Shown in pieces: positions 27,679-35,977 of a stretch of 51,679 nt of DNA. The position numbers were made by a program, and so were the translations under genes. A model generated the notes under the pieces. The model was given only the letters and a program-made list of their open reading frames with translations. It searched no databases and was not told the origin of the DNA. The DNA is from an uncultured Clostridia bacterium. GTDB taxonomy: Bacteria > Bacillota > Clostridia > Oscillospirales > CAG-272. The stretch covers positions 1-51,679 of the forward strand of contig CAMEON010000008.1 in NCBI GenBank assembly GCA_945929845.1, given 5' to 3'. Each line of letters opens with the position of its first letter. Positions within the stretch are counted from its first letter, which is position 1.

Positions 27679-28521
27679 TCAGGCAAAGAGGGGCATACTG
27701 AACACCACGGTCATCAGGATGGACACAGCCAGCACGGAATCAAAGCGATCCAGTACGCCTCCATGACCGGGGAGCAGGTTGCCGTAGTCCTTGATGCCAA
27801 AATGCCGCTTGACCTGGGACAGGGCCAGATCACCCACTTGAGAAACTACCGACACCACAAGTCCCACGACAGCCAGTGCCAAGGGCGGCAACGGTTGCCG
27901 ATCACCCAGCCAGAAGCGGTTGTGCAGGAAAGCGAAGGCCACAAAGGCAAGGATGCAGAAAACAATCCCGCCTATGGCACCCTCTACGGTCTTCTTGGGG
28001 CTGACCTCCGGGATGAGCTTATGCTTGCCCAGCAGACGGCCGGTAAAGTAGGCAAAAGTGTCCGTGACCCAGGCACCGACGAATACCATGATACAGATGC
28101 TCCTGCTTTCCATATCGTTGAGCATCACCACGCCGGCAAATCCGCCCACGATGTACAGAAACATCATGAGAGCACAGCCCACGCTTGTGATGTCCAGCTT
28201 CTTGTGGCCCAGCACGGCTACCGCCAGAAGGTACACAACCAAAAGCAGGATCACCGCCACGGAGGCCTGCGTGATCAGTGAGAAGGCGTCCTCCACTTTC
28301 TCCCCGGCCAGACGAACCAGCAGGGGTGCGGAGAAAGCAATCAGATACAGGGGGACAGCGATCCACCCATTCTTATGTATGCCTATGCACCGGAGCATCT
28401 CAAAGGTACCGACCAGGGCGCACAGAGCGAACAGAATGGGAAAAGCCCAGGTATCGGCAAAGACCACAGGCGGAACAAACACGCACAGCGCCACGATGGC
28501 AGTCAGGATTCGTTTCAGCAT
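27679..28521 (-). CDS. cdsA: Phosphatidate cytidylyltransferase
   Basis: Protein of 280 aa, an integral membrane enzyme making CDP-diacylglycerol from phosphatidate and CTP. About eight membrane helices are visible. The C-terminal signature RHFGIKDYGNLLPGHGGVLDRFDS is intact. AAAGGA precedes the ATG. It directly follows uppS. Confidence 0.95.
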   Translation of the reverse strand: MLKRILTAIVALCVFVPPVVFADTWAFPILFALCALVGTFEMLRCIGIHKNGWIAVPLYLIAFSAPLLVRLAGEKVEDAFSLITQASVAVILLLVVYLLAVAVLGHKKLDITSVGCALMMFLYIVGGFAGVVMLNDMESRSICIMVFVGAWVTDTFAYFTGRLLGKHKLIPEVSPKKTVEGAIGGIVFCILAFVAFAFLHNRFWLGDRQPLPPLALAVVGLVVSVVSQVGDLALSQVKRHFGIKDYGNLLPGHGGVLDRFDSVLAVSILMTVVFSMPLFA

Positions 28522-28548
28522 AAGGAAAGCCGTCCTTTCAGAGTGGGG

Positions 28549-29265
28549 TCACAGTCCGCCGAAGCGACGGCGGCGGGAGTAGAACACACGGATACATTCA
28601 TCCACATCAGCCGGGGAGAAGTCCGGCCACAGGGTATCGGTAAAGTACAGCTCGGCGTAGGCCGCCTGCCACAGAAGAAAATTGGATATACGGATATCCC
28701 CGCCGGTGCGGACGATCATGTCCGGGTCGCCGCACGCGGAGGTATACAGGGTGCGGGATATATCATCCTCGGTAATGTCTGTTTTCCCCTCGGCGGCCAG
28801 GGTGCGGAAAGCATGAACCAGCTCTCCCCGGCCGCCGTAATTCAGGGCAATGTTCAGCACCTGGGGCTGGTCGCTGTTCAGTGTCTCCACATAGGCGATC
28901 TTCTCTTGCAGAGCCGGTGTCAGAACGGACAGATCGCCGATGAAGCGGAAGCGGTTGTGGTACTTCTTGTAGTCCCGCTTCAACTCATCCAGGTAATTGT
29001 CCAGGATGTTCATGATAGCAGACACTTCATGTTTGGGCCTTTTCCAGTTCTCAGTAGAAAAGGCATACACCGTCACAGCCTGGAAGCCGATGTCACAGCA
29101 GTACAGGCATATCTTCTTGAAATTGCTTGATCCGACCTTATGCCCGTACTCCCGAGGCATCCCCCGCTTCTTGGCCCAGCGGCCGTTTCCGTCCATGATA
29201 AAGGCGATGTGTTTGAAATTCTCATCCAGCACCGGTGTACCGGGTGTGACATTGGATTGTGGCAT
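28549..29265 (-). CDS. uppS: Undecaprenyl diphosphate synthase
   Basis: Protein of 238 aa, a cis-prenyltransferase making the C55 lipid carrier for peptidoglycan and other glycans. The phosphate loop FIMDGNGRWAKKRG (22-35, catalytic D25), FSTENWKRP and RTGGDIRISNFLLWQAAYAELYF near the end are conserved. I chose ATG 29265 for family length. The nearest AAAGGA is about 17 bases upstream, which is far, so the start is less certain. A longer frame reaching 29355 would read through intergenic hairpins. Confidence 0.94.
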   Translation of the reverse strand: MPQSNVTPGTPVLDENFKHIAFIMDGNGRWAKKRGMPREYGHKVGSSNFKKICLYCCDIGFQAVTVYAFSTENWKRPKHEVSAIMNILDNYLDELKRDYKKYHNRFRFIGDLSVLTPALQEKIAYVETLNSDQPQVLNIALNYGGRGELVHAFRTLAAEGKTDITEDDISRTLYTSACGDPDMIVRTGGDIRISNFLLWQAAYAELYFTDTLWPDFSPADVDECIRVFYSRRRRFGGL

Positions 29266-29312
29266 AGCGTGTTGATGACCATTCCTTTCAGATATTGCAG
29301 AAGTTTGGCAGG

Positions 29313-29369
29313 ATTCCGGGCCCTTCCGGAATTGGACAGAGTGGGGTTGCGGCACTTGCCCAACCCCAC
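29313..29369 (-). other. Paired hairpins in the frr-uppS gap
   Basis: Two inverted repeats fill the 140-base gap between frr and uppS: GTGGGGTTG (29341-29349) with CAACCCCAC (29361-29369), and ATTCCGG (29313-29319) with CCGGAAT (29326-29332). No T tract follows. They could be processing or partial-termination signals within the operon. Confidence 0.45.
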
Positions 29370-29405
29370 CGAGTCATGTAACCGCCTCGGGTTGTCTTGG
29401 CCCTG

Positions 29406-29960
29406 TCAGATGGCCATGATCTCCTTGTCCTTGGTTGCGGTTATCGTATCGATCATCTTAATGAACTTGTCGGTCACTTCCTGAATGCGCTTCTCTGCAT
29501 CCGACACCTCGTCCTCGGTCATGGTACTGTCCTTCTTTGCCTTCTTGACGGCATCATTGGCCGTCCGGCGTATGTTCCGCAGGGCGATCTTGGCTTCCTC
29601 TCCCTTCTTGGCCACCTGCTTGGTCAGTTCCTTGCGGCGCTCCTCGGTGAGTTGGGGGAAGATCAGTCGGATCACGGTGCCATCATTGCTGGGAGTGATA
29701 CCAACATCGGAGGTCAGGATGGCCTTTTCCATGGCCTTCAGGGTGGAGCGGTCATAGGGCGTGATGACCAGCGTGCGTGCATCCGTCACACGGATATCCG
29801 CCATGGTGTTGAGAGGTGTCTCTGCTCCATAGTATTCAAAGGTGACACGGCTGAGAACCGCCGCATTGGCCTGCCCTGCCCGGATGGTAGCCAAATTGCT
29901 CTCATAGGCTTCCATCGTCTTCGTCATTTGCTTCTCAAGTTCCTTGGTATCGTATTTCAT
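29406..29960 (-). CDS. frr: Ribosome recycling factor
   Basis: Protein of 184 aa, the usual length. With EF-G it splits post-termination ribosomes. The sequence spans the three-helix bundle and the small beta domain (RAGQANAAVLSRVTFEYYGAETPLN, LVITPYDRSTLKAMEKAI, LTEERRKELTK, VRNIRR-type LRNIRR). ATG 29960 follows GAAAGGAAAG. An upstream TTG would include this ribosome site. It is 27 bases after pyrH. Confidence 0.97.
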   Translation of the reverse strand: MKYDTKELEKQMTKTMEAYESNLATIRAGQANAAVLSRVTFEYYGAETPLNTMADIRVTDARTLVITPYDRSTLKAMEKAILTSDVGITPSNDGTVIRLIFPQLTEERRKELTKQVAKKGEEAKIALRNIRRTANDAVKKAKKDSTMTEDEVSDAEKRIQEVTDKFIKMIDTITATKDKEIMAI

Positions 29961-29987
29961 ACTGTTCTTTCCTTTCAAAATTTCTAT

Positions 29988-30707
29988 TCAGTTGTGCATC
30001 CGGGTACCCACAGGCTCACCTGCAAGCACTCTGTAAATATTCTCCGGGTCGGCCAGGCCGAAACCATAGGTTTCTATGTTGTTCTCCTGACAGAAGGAGA
30101 CGGCGGTCAGGTCAAAGGCCTTCAGATTCTTTTCCAGGATCTCGGCATAGGTAATGTCGTATATCGGCTTGGCTGTGGGATCCACCCGGGGATCGGCTGT
30201 ATACAGGTAATCAATGTTCTTAGCCATCAGCACAGCATCCGCACCGATCTCTGCGGCCCGCAGGACGGCAGGCGTATCGGTGGAGAAGTAAGGGACGCCC
30301 ATGCCGCAACCGAGGATGACGATCTTCCCCTCGGACAGCAGTTCTCTGGCTCGCCGGGTATTGTACCTGTCGGCAAAGGTATCCATCTCCACCGCCGTCA
30401 TCACCACGGTATCCAGTCCGGCTCGGATAAAGGAGTCCTGGAGGGCCAGTGCGTTGATGGCGGTGGCCAGCATCCCCATATGATCTGCCCGACAGCGATC
30501 CATCTGGGCCGCACCCTGTTTGCCCCGCCAAATGTTTCCGGCTCCCACAATCACACCGATCTCCACGCCGCTTTCCCGGCATTTCTTCAGGACGGCGGCT
30601 ACACGGTCAATGAAAGCGAAATCCAGTATACCGTCCTCCCGACACTTGGGAGCCAACGCCTCACCGGACATTTTCAGAAGGATCCTCTTGTACACAGGTT
30701 GGTTCAT
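29988..30707 (-). CDS. pyrH: Uridylate kinase
   Basis: Protein of 239 aa, the hexameric UMP kinase of the amino acid kinase fold, making UDP from UMP. KMSGEAL (9-15), VGAGNIWRG, DHMGMLATAINALALQD and the late TAVSFCQEN segment are conserved. AGAGGA lies about 9 bases upstream of the ATG. It appears to be the first gene of the long minus-strand train. The rpsB-tsf pair often found before pyrH is not here. Confidence 0.97.
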   Translation of the reverse strand: MNQPVYKRILLKMSGEALAPKCREDGILDFAFIDRVAAVLKKCRESGVEIGVIVGAGNIWRGKQGAAQMDRCRADHMGMLATAINALALQDSFIRAGLDTVVMTAVEMDTFADRYNTRRARELLSEGKIVILGCGMGVPYFSTDTPAVLRAAEIGADAVLMAKNIDYLYTADPRVDPTAKPIYDITYAEILEKNLKAFDLTAVSFCQENNIETYGFGLADPENIYRVLAGEPVGTRMHN

Positions 30708-30751
30708 GGGCGTATTCCTCTCAATCTTACAATCTACAAACTACCGTCAGT

Positions 30752-30780
30752 ATTTTACTACAACTGTGCGGTTTTGTAAA
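30752..30780 (-). promoter_or_regulatory. Sigma-A promoter of the pyrH operon
   Basis: Minus-strand TTTACA (30780-30775), 17-base spacer, TAAAAT (30757-30752), about 45 bases before the pyrH start. It is the only clear promoter I see for the whole pyrH-to-polC train. Confidence 0.72.
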
Positions 30781-30834
30781 GGGGTTTTCAGAAATATTCC
30801 GTATATCCTGCGGGGTGCGTGATAACCGTTTCCC

Positions 30835-32472
30835 TTACTCCACCACAGTCACGGTCACATCAAAGGAATGGCCTCCGCAGTCCAGTGTGACCGTACCGCT
30901 TCCCAGCCGTCCGGTCGGCAGGACATGACCCTCCTCGTCCACGATGAATAGCTCCGGATTGCGGTTGATATAGGTCACGCCGTCCACCTTTCCGGCCAGC
31001 TCAAACCAGGAACCGTCCGACCAGGTGCACAGCCCCCGGAGCTGTTTCATCTCCTGATGCAACAGGCTGGCTCTGTATTCCTGAATGAGCGGGACAAAGA
31101 AGACCACCTTCTTCTCCGGGTAGGGCTTCATGGGGACAGTCGCAGGAGGATCGGTGTCGTAGACATATACCGGAAACTCACACCGCAGTCCGGCAAGGGT
31201 AGCGGTCACATAGGTCATACCCGCATGGCGGGCGGTGATCTTTCCGCATCGGATGGACGCTACTTCCTTGTCGTAGTTGGAGAACTTCACGCCGGTTTCT
31301 GCCGGTCGGCTCTCATAGCACACATTCATGGTACACATCGGGATCTTCAGGGATTCTCCCACCTTCATCCGCAGGATGTGGGGTGCCTTCAGGTACAGAG
31401 CGGTGGGAACATACTCCACCGGATCCTCCCACTTCTCCACCGGATGGTGTACATTCAGCTCTTGCTTTTCGGAGTAGAAGGACTCATACATACCCTCGAA
31501 GCTGTACCGATGCATCCGGGTTCCCCAGCATCCCCACTGGTTGCCGTAAGCGTAGGCCAGGAGCATGGTATCACCCGAACGGATATGCCTTTGCTCATCG
31601 CCGGAAATGCCGCAATTGTGGCACATCCAGCCAGTGTGCGCCTTGATCTCATTGACCCGGCGGTAGATCAGACCGTCCTCCGACTCGTACACGGCCAGCA
31701 GGCTGTCCTCGGTGAAGCGGTAATCGGTAGACAGAGCCACGAACTTGCCCAGATCCTCGCAGTATACCATATCGTAGGAATCATTGCTTCCCCGTGGACG
31801 GGTCACAGCCACCCCGTGGTAGGTCAGGTGCGCAGGCCAATTCTCATCCCGGATGTCAGCTGTAGCAACCCGGGTCTCATGGACAGCCTTTCCGTTCCTG
31901 TCTTTGGATGTCCAGGTATAGTAAATAAACAGAGTATCATCTTTCACCACAAAGGAGAACTCACCTGCCCCCCAGTTGTGCCAATCCTCGTCGTAGTATA
32001 TGACCGGAGCCGGTTTGCCCAGCCACCGCATACCGTCCGGGGCATCCTGACCCCATCCGTCACCGCACCAGCGTTCAAACGGCCCGGTGGGAGAAGTGGA
32101 ACGGGCAATAAAGCCATTGTTGCATACGCCACCGCCATTGGAAAAAACCGTGGAGGTGTAGCCGATATAGTAGTACTTTCCGTACTTGAACACCGATGGG
32201 TCACAGACCGAGAACCAGTCCATGGAATCCGGCACCGGGGACATGACCACCTTCTCCTCGCTCCAGGTAGCACCGCCATCTTCAGAACGGCGGTAGGTGA
32301 ACCAATCTGCCTCATACCCGTCGCCGGGGGAGGCGAACCAGGCCTCACAGATGCCGTTATGTACCATGATGCTGGGGCCGTAGCGATACCCCCAGCTTTG
32401 GGATCTCCGGGGCATGTAAATATCATGACCCTGATCCTTGAGAATCAGTTTGAAATGCTTTTCCGTTGGCAT
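30835..32472 (-). CDS. GH43-like beta-propeller protein with C-terminal Ig-like domain
   Basis: Protein of 545 aa, no signal peptide. Residues about 1-370 look like a five-bladed propeller of the GH43/GH32/GH62 type, with repeated blade-like segments (WFTYRRSEDGGATWS, CDPSVFKYGKYYYIGYTS, FSFVVKDDTLFIYYTW). Residues about 375-460 resemble a bacterial Ig-like (BIG) domain (LRMKVGESLKIPM, VASIRCGKITARHAGMTYVTATL). A final beta-rich part follows. AAAGGA precedes the ATG. An enzymatic role on arabinan, xylan or fructan is possible, but I cannot place the catalytic triad confidently. Confidence 0.68.
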   Translation of the reverse strand: MPTEKHFKLILKDQGHDIYMPRRSQSWGYRYGPSIMVHNGICEAWFASPGDGYEADWFTYRRSEDGGATWSEEKVVMSPVPDSMDWFSVCDPSVFKYGKYYYIGYTSTVFSNGGGVCNNGFIARSTSPTGPFERWCGDGWGQDAPDGMRWLGKPAPVIYYDEDWHNWGAGEFSFVVKDDTLFIYYTWTSKDRNGKAVHETRVATADIRDENWPAHLTYHGVAVTRPRGSNDSYDMVYCEDLGKFVALSTDYRFTEDSLLAVYESEDGLIYRRVNEIKAHTGWMCHNCGISGDEQRHIRSGDTMLLAYAYGNQWGCWGTRMHRYSFEGMYESFYSEKQELNVHHPVEKWEDPVEYVPTALYLKAPHILRMKVGESLKIPMCTMNVCYESRPAETGVKFSNYDKEVASIRCGKITARHAGMTYVTATLAGLRCEFPVYVYDTDPPATVPMKPYPEKKVVFFVPLIQEYRASLLHQEMKQLRGLCTWSDGSWFELAGKVDGVTYINRNPELFIVDEEGHVLPTGRLGSGTVTLDCGGHSFDVTVTVVE

Positions 32473-32504
32473 AATATTATTCCTTTCTGACAGTTAGGCA
32501 CACA

Positions 32505-32840
32505 TCACAGGAAGCATATGCCGACTAACACCAGCAGGGCAATGAGTGCCACCGGAATCAGCATGAAGGTACAACAACCCATACAACCTGGCCCATAACC
32601 GTAATAAGACCGATGATGCCTTCTGGGCGGTGGGCCTCCAAATCCAAACCCCCTGTAAGGGCCTCCGAATCCCGGACCTCTGTGAGGGCCTCCAAATCCA
32701 GGCCCCCTGTGAGGGCCGCCGAATCCGGGGCCTCCTGGCCCCCGTCCGCCAAAACCACCCCCGCCACGAGGTCCTCCGCCCCCACCACGGGGGCCTCCTC
32801 CGAAACCGCCCCTGCGGGGGCCTCCTCCAGGACCAGGCAT
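32505..32840 (-). CDS. Glycine-rich repeat protein with C-terminal membrane helix
   Basis: Protein of 111 aa. Residues 1-72 are low complexity (Gly, Pro, Arg, Phe) with three near-identical GPGFGGPHR-type repeats. A basic/Tyr patch (RRHHRSYYGYG) and CMGCC follow. The last 25 residues form one membrane helix (FMLIPVALIALLVLVGICFL). AAGGAGG upstream supports the start and makes real translation likely. It sits just downstream of sigG on the same strand, so a role on the spore or its coat is an open possibility, not shown. Confidence 0.7.
   Translation of the reverse strand: MPGPGGGPRRGGFGGGPRGGGGGPRGGGGFGGRGPGGPGFGGPHRGPGFGGPHRGPGFGGPYRGFGFGGPPPRRHHRSYYGYGPGCMGCCTFMLIPVALIALLVLVGICFL
32640..32800. 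repeat. Degenerate short tandem repeats inside the glycine-rich gene
   Basis: Repeats of roughly 27 bases based on GGGCCTCC / AATCC units encode the GPGFGGPHR copies. Such repeats can change copy number by slippage. Confidence 0.6.
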
Positions 32841-32916
32841 ATATTTATTCCTCCTTTTGTTGCTGTTTGGGTACAGATAGATGGTCAGACAGCAAGCCTA
32901 TCCTACAATTTACAAT

Positions 32917-33696
32917 TTACAATTGTTTTCTCAGCTTCTCCAGCGCCGCTTTTTCCAGCCGGGAGACCTGCGCCTGAGAGATACCGATCTCGGAGGCGAT
33001 CTCCATCTGGGTCTTATCCTCCACATAGCGGAGTCGTATGATGGTCTGCTCCCGTTCGGGGAGTGTGGACACCGCTTCCCGCAGAGCAATATTCTCCAGC
33101 CAGGCTTCGTCACTGGCATCCTTGGATGTGTCGCTCAGCTGATCTATGACATAAAGGGAATCCCCGTTCTCCGAAAAAACCGGCTCATACAGCGAAATCG
33201 GCTCTACGATGGCTTCCATGGCAGATACCACCTGCTCCCGGGGAACACCCAGGCGGGTGGCAAGCTCCTCAGGGGTTGGCTCCCGCTGATTCTCCACGGA
33301 CAATTGCTCTCTCATCTGGATTGCCTTATATGCCAGATCCCTGGTGGAGCGGCTGATGCGAACTGTGGCACTGTCCCGGAGGAATCGGCGCACCTCCCCC
33401 AGGATCATGGGCACGGCGTAGGTGGAAAACATGACCTCACGACTGGGGTCGAAATGATCCACAGCCTTGACAAGGCCGATGCAACCCACCTGAAACAGGT
33501 CATCCATATTCTCCCGTCGTCCGGAAAAGCGTTGGATGATGGACAGCACCAACCGCAGGTTCCCGCAGATCATCTCCTGCCTGGCCTGAGTGTCACCTTT
33601 CTGTATCCGCAAAAGCAGTGCTTTCTTCTCCTCCTCGGTCAGTACCTTGAGCTTTGAGGTATTCACCCCGCATAAGACGACCTTGTTGTGGTACAT
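32917..33696 (-). CDS. sigG: RNA polymerase sporulation sigma factor SigG
   Basis: Protein of 259 aa, the late forespore sigma factor. The N-terminus NKVVLCGVNTSKLKVL matches the SigG-specific leader. Region 2 (NLRLVLSIIQRFSGRRENMDDLFQVGCIGLVKAVDHFD), region 3 and the region 4 helix-turn-helix (TQMEIASEIGISQAQVSRLEKAAL) are complete. AGGGGAG precedes the ATG. A sigma-G-like promoter sits 33-62 bases upstream. SigG becomes fully active after engulfment in a way that depends on the SpoIIIA channel, encoded at 44634-50216. Confidence 0.95.
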   Translation of the reverse strand: MYHNKVVLCGVNTSKLKVLTEEEKKALLLRIQKGDTQARQEMICGNLRLVLSIIQRFSGRRENMDDLFQVGCIGLVKAVDHFDPSREVMFSTYAVPMILGEVRRFLRDSATVRISRSTRDLAYKAIQMREQLSVENQREPTPEELATRLGVPREQVVSAMEAIVEPISLYEPVFSENGDSLYVIDQLSDTSKDASDEAWLENIALREAVSTLPEREQTIIRLRYVEDKTQMEIASEIGISQAQVSRLEKAALEKLRKQL

Positions 33697-33728
33697 GGCA
33701 TACTCCCCTCATTTGGTAAAAGGAGTAT

Positions 33729-33758
33729 GAGCCGACCGGCGGCCACTTATGCAAGGAA
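33729..33758 (-). promoter_or_regulatory. Sigma-G-type promoter upstream of sigG
   Basis: On the minus strand GCATA (33758-33754), an 18-base spacer and CATACTC (33735-33729) fit the sigma-G consensus (gmATR, N18, cATnmTA). The expected start gives a leader of about 25 bases. This fits the positive autoregulation known for Bacillus sigG. Confidence 0.65.
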
Positions 33759-33838
33759 AAATGCTGGCAGTAATTGCCTTCAAGCATACATTATAGAGTA
33801 CAGAAACATCTTTTCAGCCGGGCTTCGGCGGGGAATCG

Positions 33839-34561
33839 TTACTGTCCCAGAGCCGCTCTGTCGCAGAGCAGCGTCACATCGGCGTGCAGATTGAGCAGGG
33901 ATGCCGGGCAGCCAGTGGTCAGCTTGCCTTCCAGCATGGTGCGCACGGCGGCCTGCTTGGCCTGCCCGTTGGCCATGATCAGAATGCTCTTCGCCCGCAG
34001 GATGGTACCCATGCCCATCGTCAGAGCGTGTGTCGGCACATCGGATTCCGAAGCAAAGAAGCGGGCGTTGGCCTTGATGGTGGACTCGGTCAGGGCGGTC
34101 ACATGGGTAGGCACCTCCAGGGCCTCAGCCGGTTCGTTGAAGCCGATATGTCCGTTTTGCCCGATGCCCAGTATCTGAATGTCCACCTGACCCACCTGAC
34201 GGAGCGTTTCCTCATAGGCGGCACAAGCGGCCTCCGGGTCGGAAGCCATACCGTCCGGCACAAAGGTGCGGGTCTTGTCAATATTCACATGGTCAAACAG
34301 ATGGGTATTCATGAAGTAGCGGTAGCTTTGATCATTTTCTGGGGAGATAGGGTAGTACTCATCCAGATTGACGGTGGTCACGCCAGAAAAGTCTAACTCC
34401 CCTGCCCTGTTCATAGCCACCAACCGGCTGTACATGCCCTCCGGTGTGGAACCGGTAGCAAGCCCCAGTACCGCATCCGGTTTTTGCCGCATGACATCCG
34501 CCACCATGCGGGCGGCCTTCTCGGACATCTCTTCATAGTCGTTACACAGGATCACTTTCAT
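33839..34561 (-). CDS. nagB: Glucosamine-6-phosphate deaminase
   Basis: Protein of 240 aa converting glucosamine 6-phosphate to fructose 6-phosphate and ammonia, linking amino-sugar use to glycolysis. LGLATGSTPEGMY (phosphate loop, 32-44), the catalytic base D67 in NLDEYY, and LGIGQNGHIGFNEP (131-144, H138) are conserved. ATG 34561 follows GAGAGGAG. It lies 32 bases after the DUF1385 gene. No nagA or PTS gene is nearby. Confidence 0.96.
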   Translation of the reverse strand: MKVILCNDYEEMSEKAARMVADVMRQKPDAVLGLATGSTPEGMYSRLVAMNRAGELDFSGVTTVNLDEYYPISPENDQSYRYFMNTHLFDHVNIDKTRTFVPDGMASDPEAACAAYEETLRQVGQVDIQILGIGQNGHIGFNEPAEALEVPTHVTALTESTIKANARFFASESDVPTHALTMGMGTILRAKSILIMANGQAKQAAVRTMLEGKLTTGCPASLLNLHADVTLLCDRAALGQ

Positions 34562-34592
34562 AGACAAACTCCTCTCAAAAGTGGGCAGACAG

Positions 34593-35732
34593 TCACCACT
34601 TGTCACTGCCGTCCTTCGGAATGACTTCCTTTATGGCGGCGATGGCGCACTCGATCATGCTGTCATCCGGTTCAAACACCGTGATGTGCTGGAGTGCCAC
34701 GCCGGGTGCCGAAATGATTCTCGTCAGCCAGTTGTCATGGCGGCCGCAGAATTTGATCAGCTCATAACCGAGACCCACAATGGGGAACACCAGCAGAATG
34801 CGGATCAACGCATACAGCACAGTAGGCAGTGTGGGCGGGATAAAGAAGCCCAAAAGGATGCCCACCAACAGCATCAGGATGAGGAAGGATGTGCCGCACC
34901 GGGGATGGAACCGTCGCTGGGCACGGACATTCTCCACGGTCAGCGGAAGTCCCTTCTCGTAGCAGAAGATGGTCTTATGCTCCGCCCCATGATAACGGAA
35001 GGTGCGGCGGATGTCCTTCATCAGGGATATGGCGGCCATATAACCAACCAGAAGCAAGATCTTCAAAATGCCGGTGAACACAGACTTCAGGTACCGGTTC
35101 CCCGCCATCCAATCCACATGCCTGGCTATCGCATCATATATCCAAGTAGGCAGGAAAACGAACAGACCAACGACAACGGCTAAAGCAATCACCACGGCGA
35201 CGCACATGATGACTGTCATCATGACAGACTGCTTTTTCTTTTCGGTGCTCTCTTTGGTGGGTGTGACCTTGGTCTCGGCGGCCGGGTTGCCCGGTTCTTC
35301 CTTCTCGGTCGGTTCTTCCTTTACCGGAGCATCCGTTTCCTGGGTTACCGGTTCTTCCTCCGGCACTGAAGCGTCAGTCCTTTCGGCTTGCTTTTTGGCT
35401 TTCTTTAGTTCCTTTTCCTTCCGAAGCTCCTCCTCCGCCTCCTCAAGGCCGGAGATCTCCGCCGAACGCATCAGGCATTTATACCCGAAGATCATGGAAT
35501 CCGCAAAGTTGAATACGCCCCGGATGATCGGTATTTTCCTCACTGCGGATTTCTTCCCGGTGCTTGACGGGAACTTTTCAATAACGATCTCGCCTTGGGT
35601 GTTCCTTACAGCCAGGGCGGTGGTTTGCGGGCCACGCATCATAATGCCCTCCATCAGCGCCTGCCCGCCGATAGAGGTCTTCTTTATGGGGCAGGCTTCC
35701 CTGTCCTCCTTACTGGGTCTCCCCTCTTTCAT
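34593..35732 (-). CDS. DUF1385 membrane protein
   Basis: Protein of 379 aa. The family start IGGQALMEGIMMRGPQ (21-36) is clear. A long charged, Glu/Lys/Pro-rich stretch (about 95-165) follows, then four to five membrane helices. RYHGAEHKTIFCYEKG, RFHPRCGTSF and NWLTRIISAPGVALQHI are family-conserved, with H/C residues that could bind metal. Function is not established; the family is often next to prfA/rpmE in other Firmicutes. Here it is paired with nagB. Confidence 0.9.
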   Translation of the reverse strand: MKEGRPSKEDREACPIKKTSIGGQALMEGIMMRGPQTTALAVRNTQGEIVIEKFPSSTGKKSAVRKIPIIRGVFNFADSMIFGYKCLMRSAEISGLEEAEEELRKEKELKKAKKQAERTDASVPEEEPVTQETDAPVKEEPTEKEEPGNPAAETKVTPTKESTEKKKQSVMMTVIMCVAVVIALAVVVGLFVFLPTWIYDAIARHVDWMAGNRYLKSVFTGILKILLLVGYMAAISLMKDIRRTFRYHGAEHKTIFCYEKGLPLTVENVRAQRRFHPRCGTSFLILMLLVGILLGFFIPPTLPTVLYALIRILLVFPIVGLGYELIKFCGRHDNWLTRIISAPGVALQHITVFEPDDSMIECAIAAIKEVIPKDGSDKW

Positions 35733-35794
35733 TTTCTTTCCTTTCTCTGTGCCGGACAGATATAAAAACCGGCGCAGGCCCTCCTACGGGTAGT

Positions 35795-35812
35795 ATATCA
35801 CAATGGTGATAT
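35795..35812 (-). promoter_or_regulatory. Operator-like inverted repeat upstream of DUF1385-nagB
   Basis: ATATCAC (35795-35801) and GTGATAT (35806-35812) form a perfect 7-base inverted repeat with a 4-base spacer. A TATACT -10-like box on the minus strand overlaps one arm. I see no clear -35 box. Confidence 0.4.
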
Positions 35813-35930
35813 TCTACCATATGTTTGTGAACTCCGTGTGAATATATGGCAAACTGCCCAGCAAAATGCCCATCAGATTTTTCTCCCGTTTTCTTTTCTT
35901 TCCGTATCCCATCCGGTGCCGTCCGTGCCG

Positions 35931-35970
35931 AAAAAGCCTCCTCTCACCCCGGTGTAGGGCAAAAGGAGGC
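35931..35970 (-). terminator. Terminator after the ABC transporter operon
   Basis: On the minus strand GCCTCCT (35970-35964) pairs with AGGAGGC (35942-35936), then TTTTT. It is 8 bases past the stop codon. The remainder of 35733-35977 holds no gene. Confidence 0.85.
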
Positions 35971-35977
35971 ATATCGG

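Noticed and set aside
32640..32800. Possible CRISPR-like repeats
   Set aside because: Repeats are short, degenerate, in frame and without unique spacers; they encode glycine-rich protein repeats.
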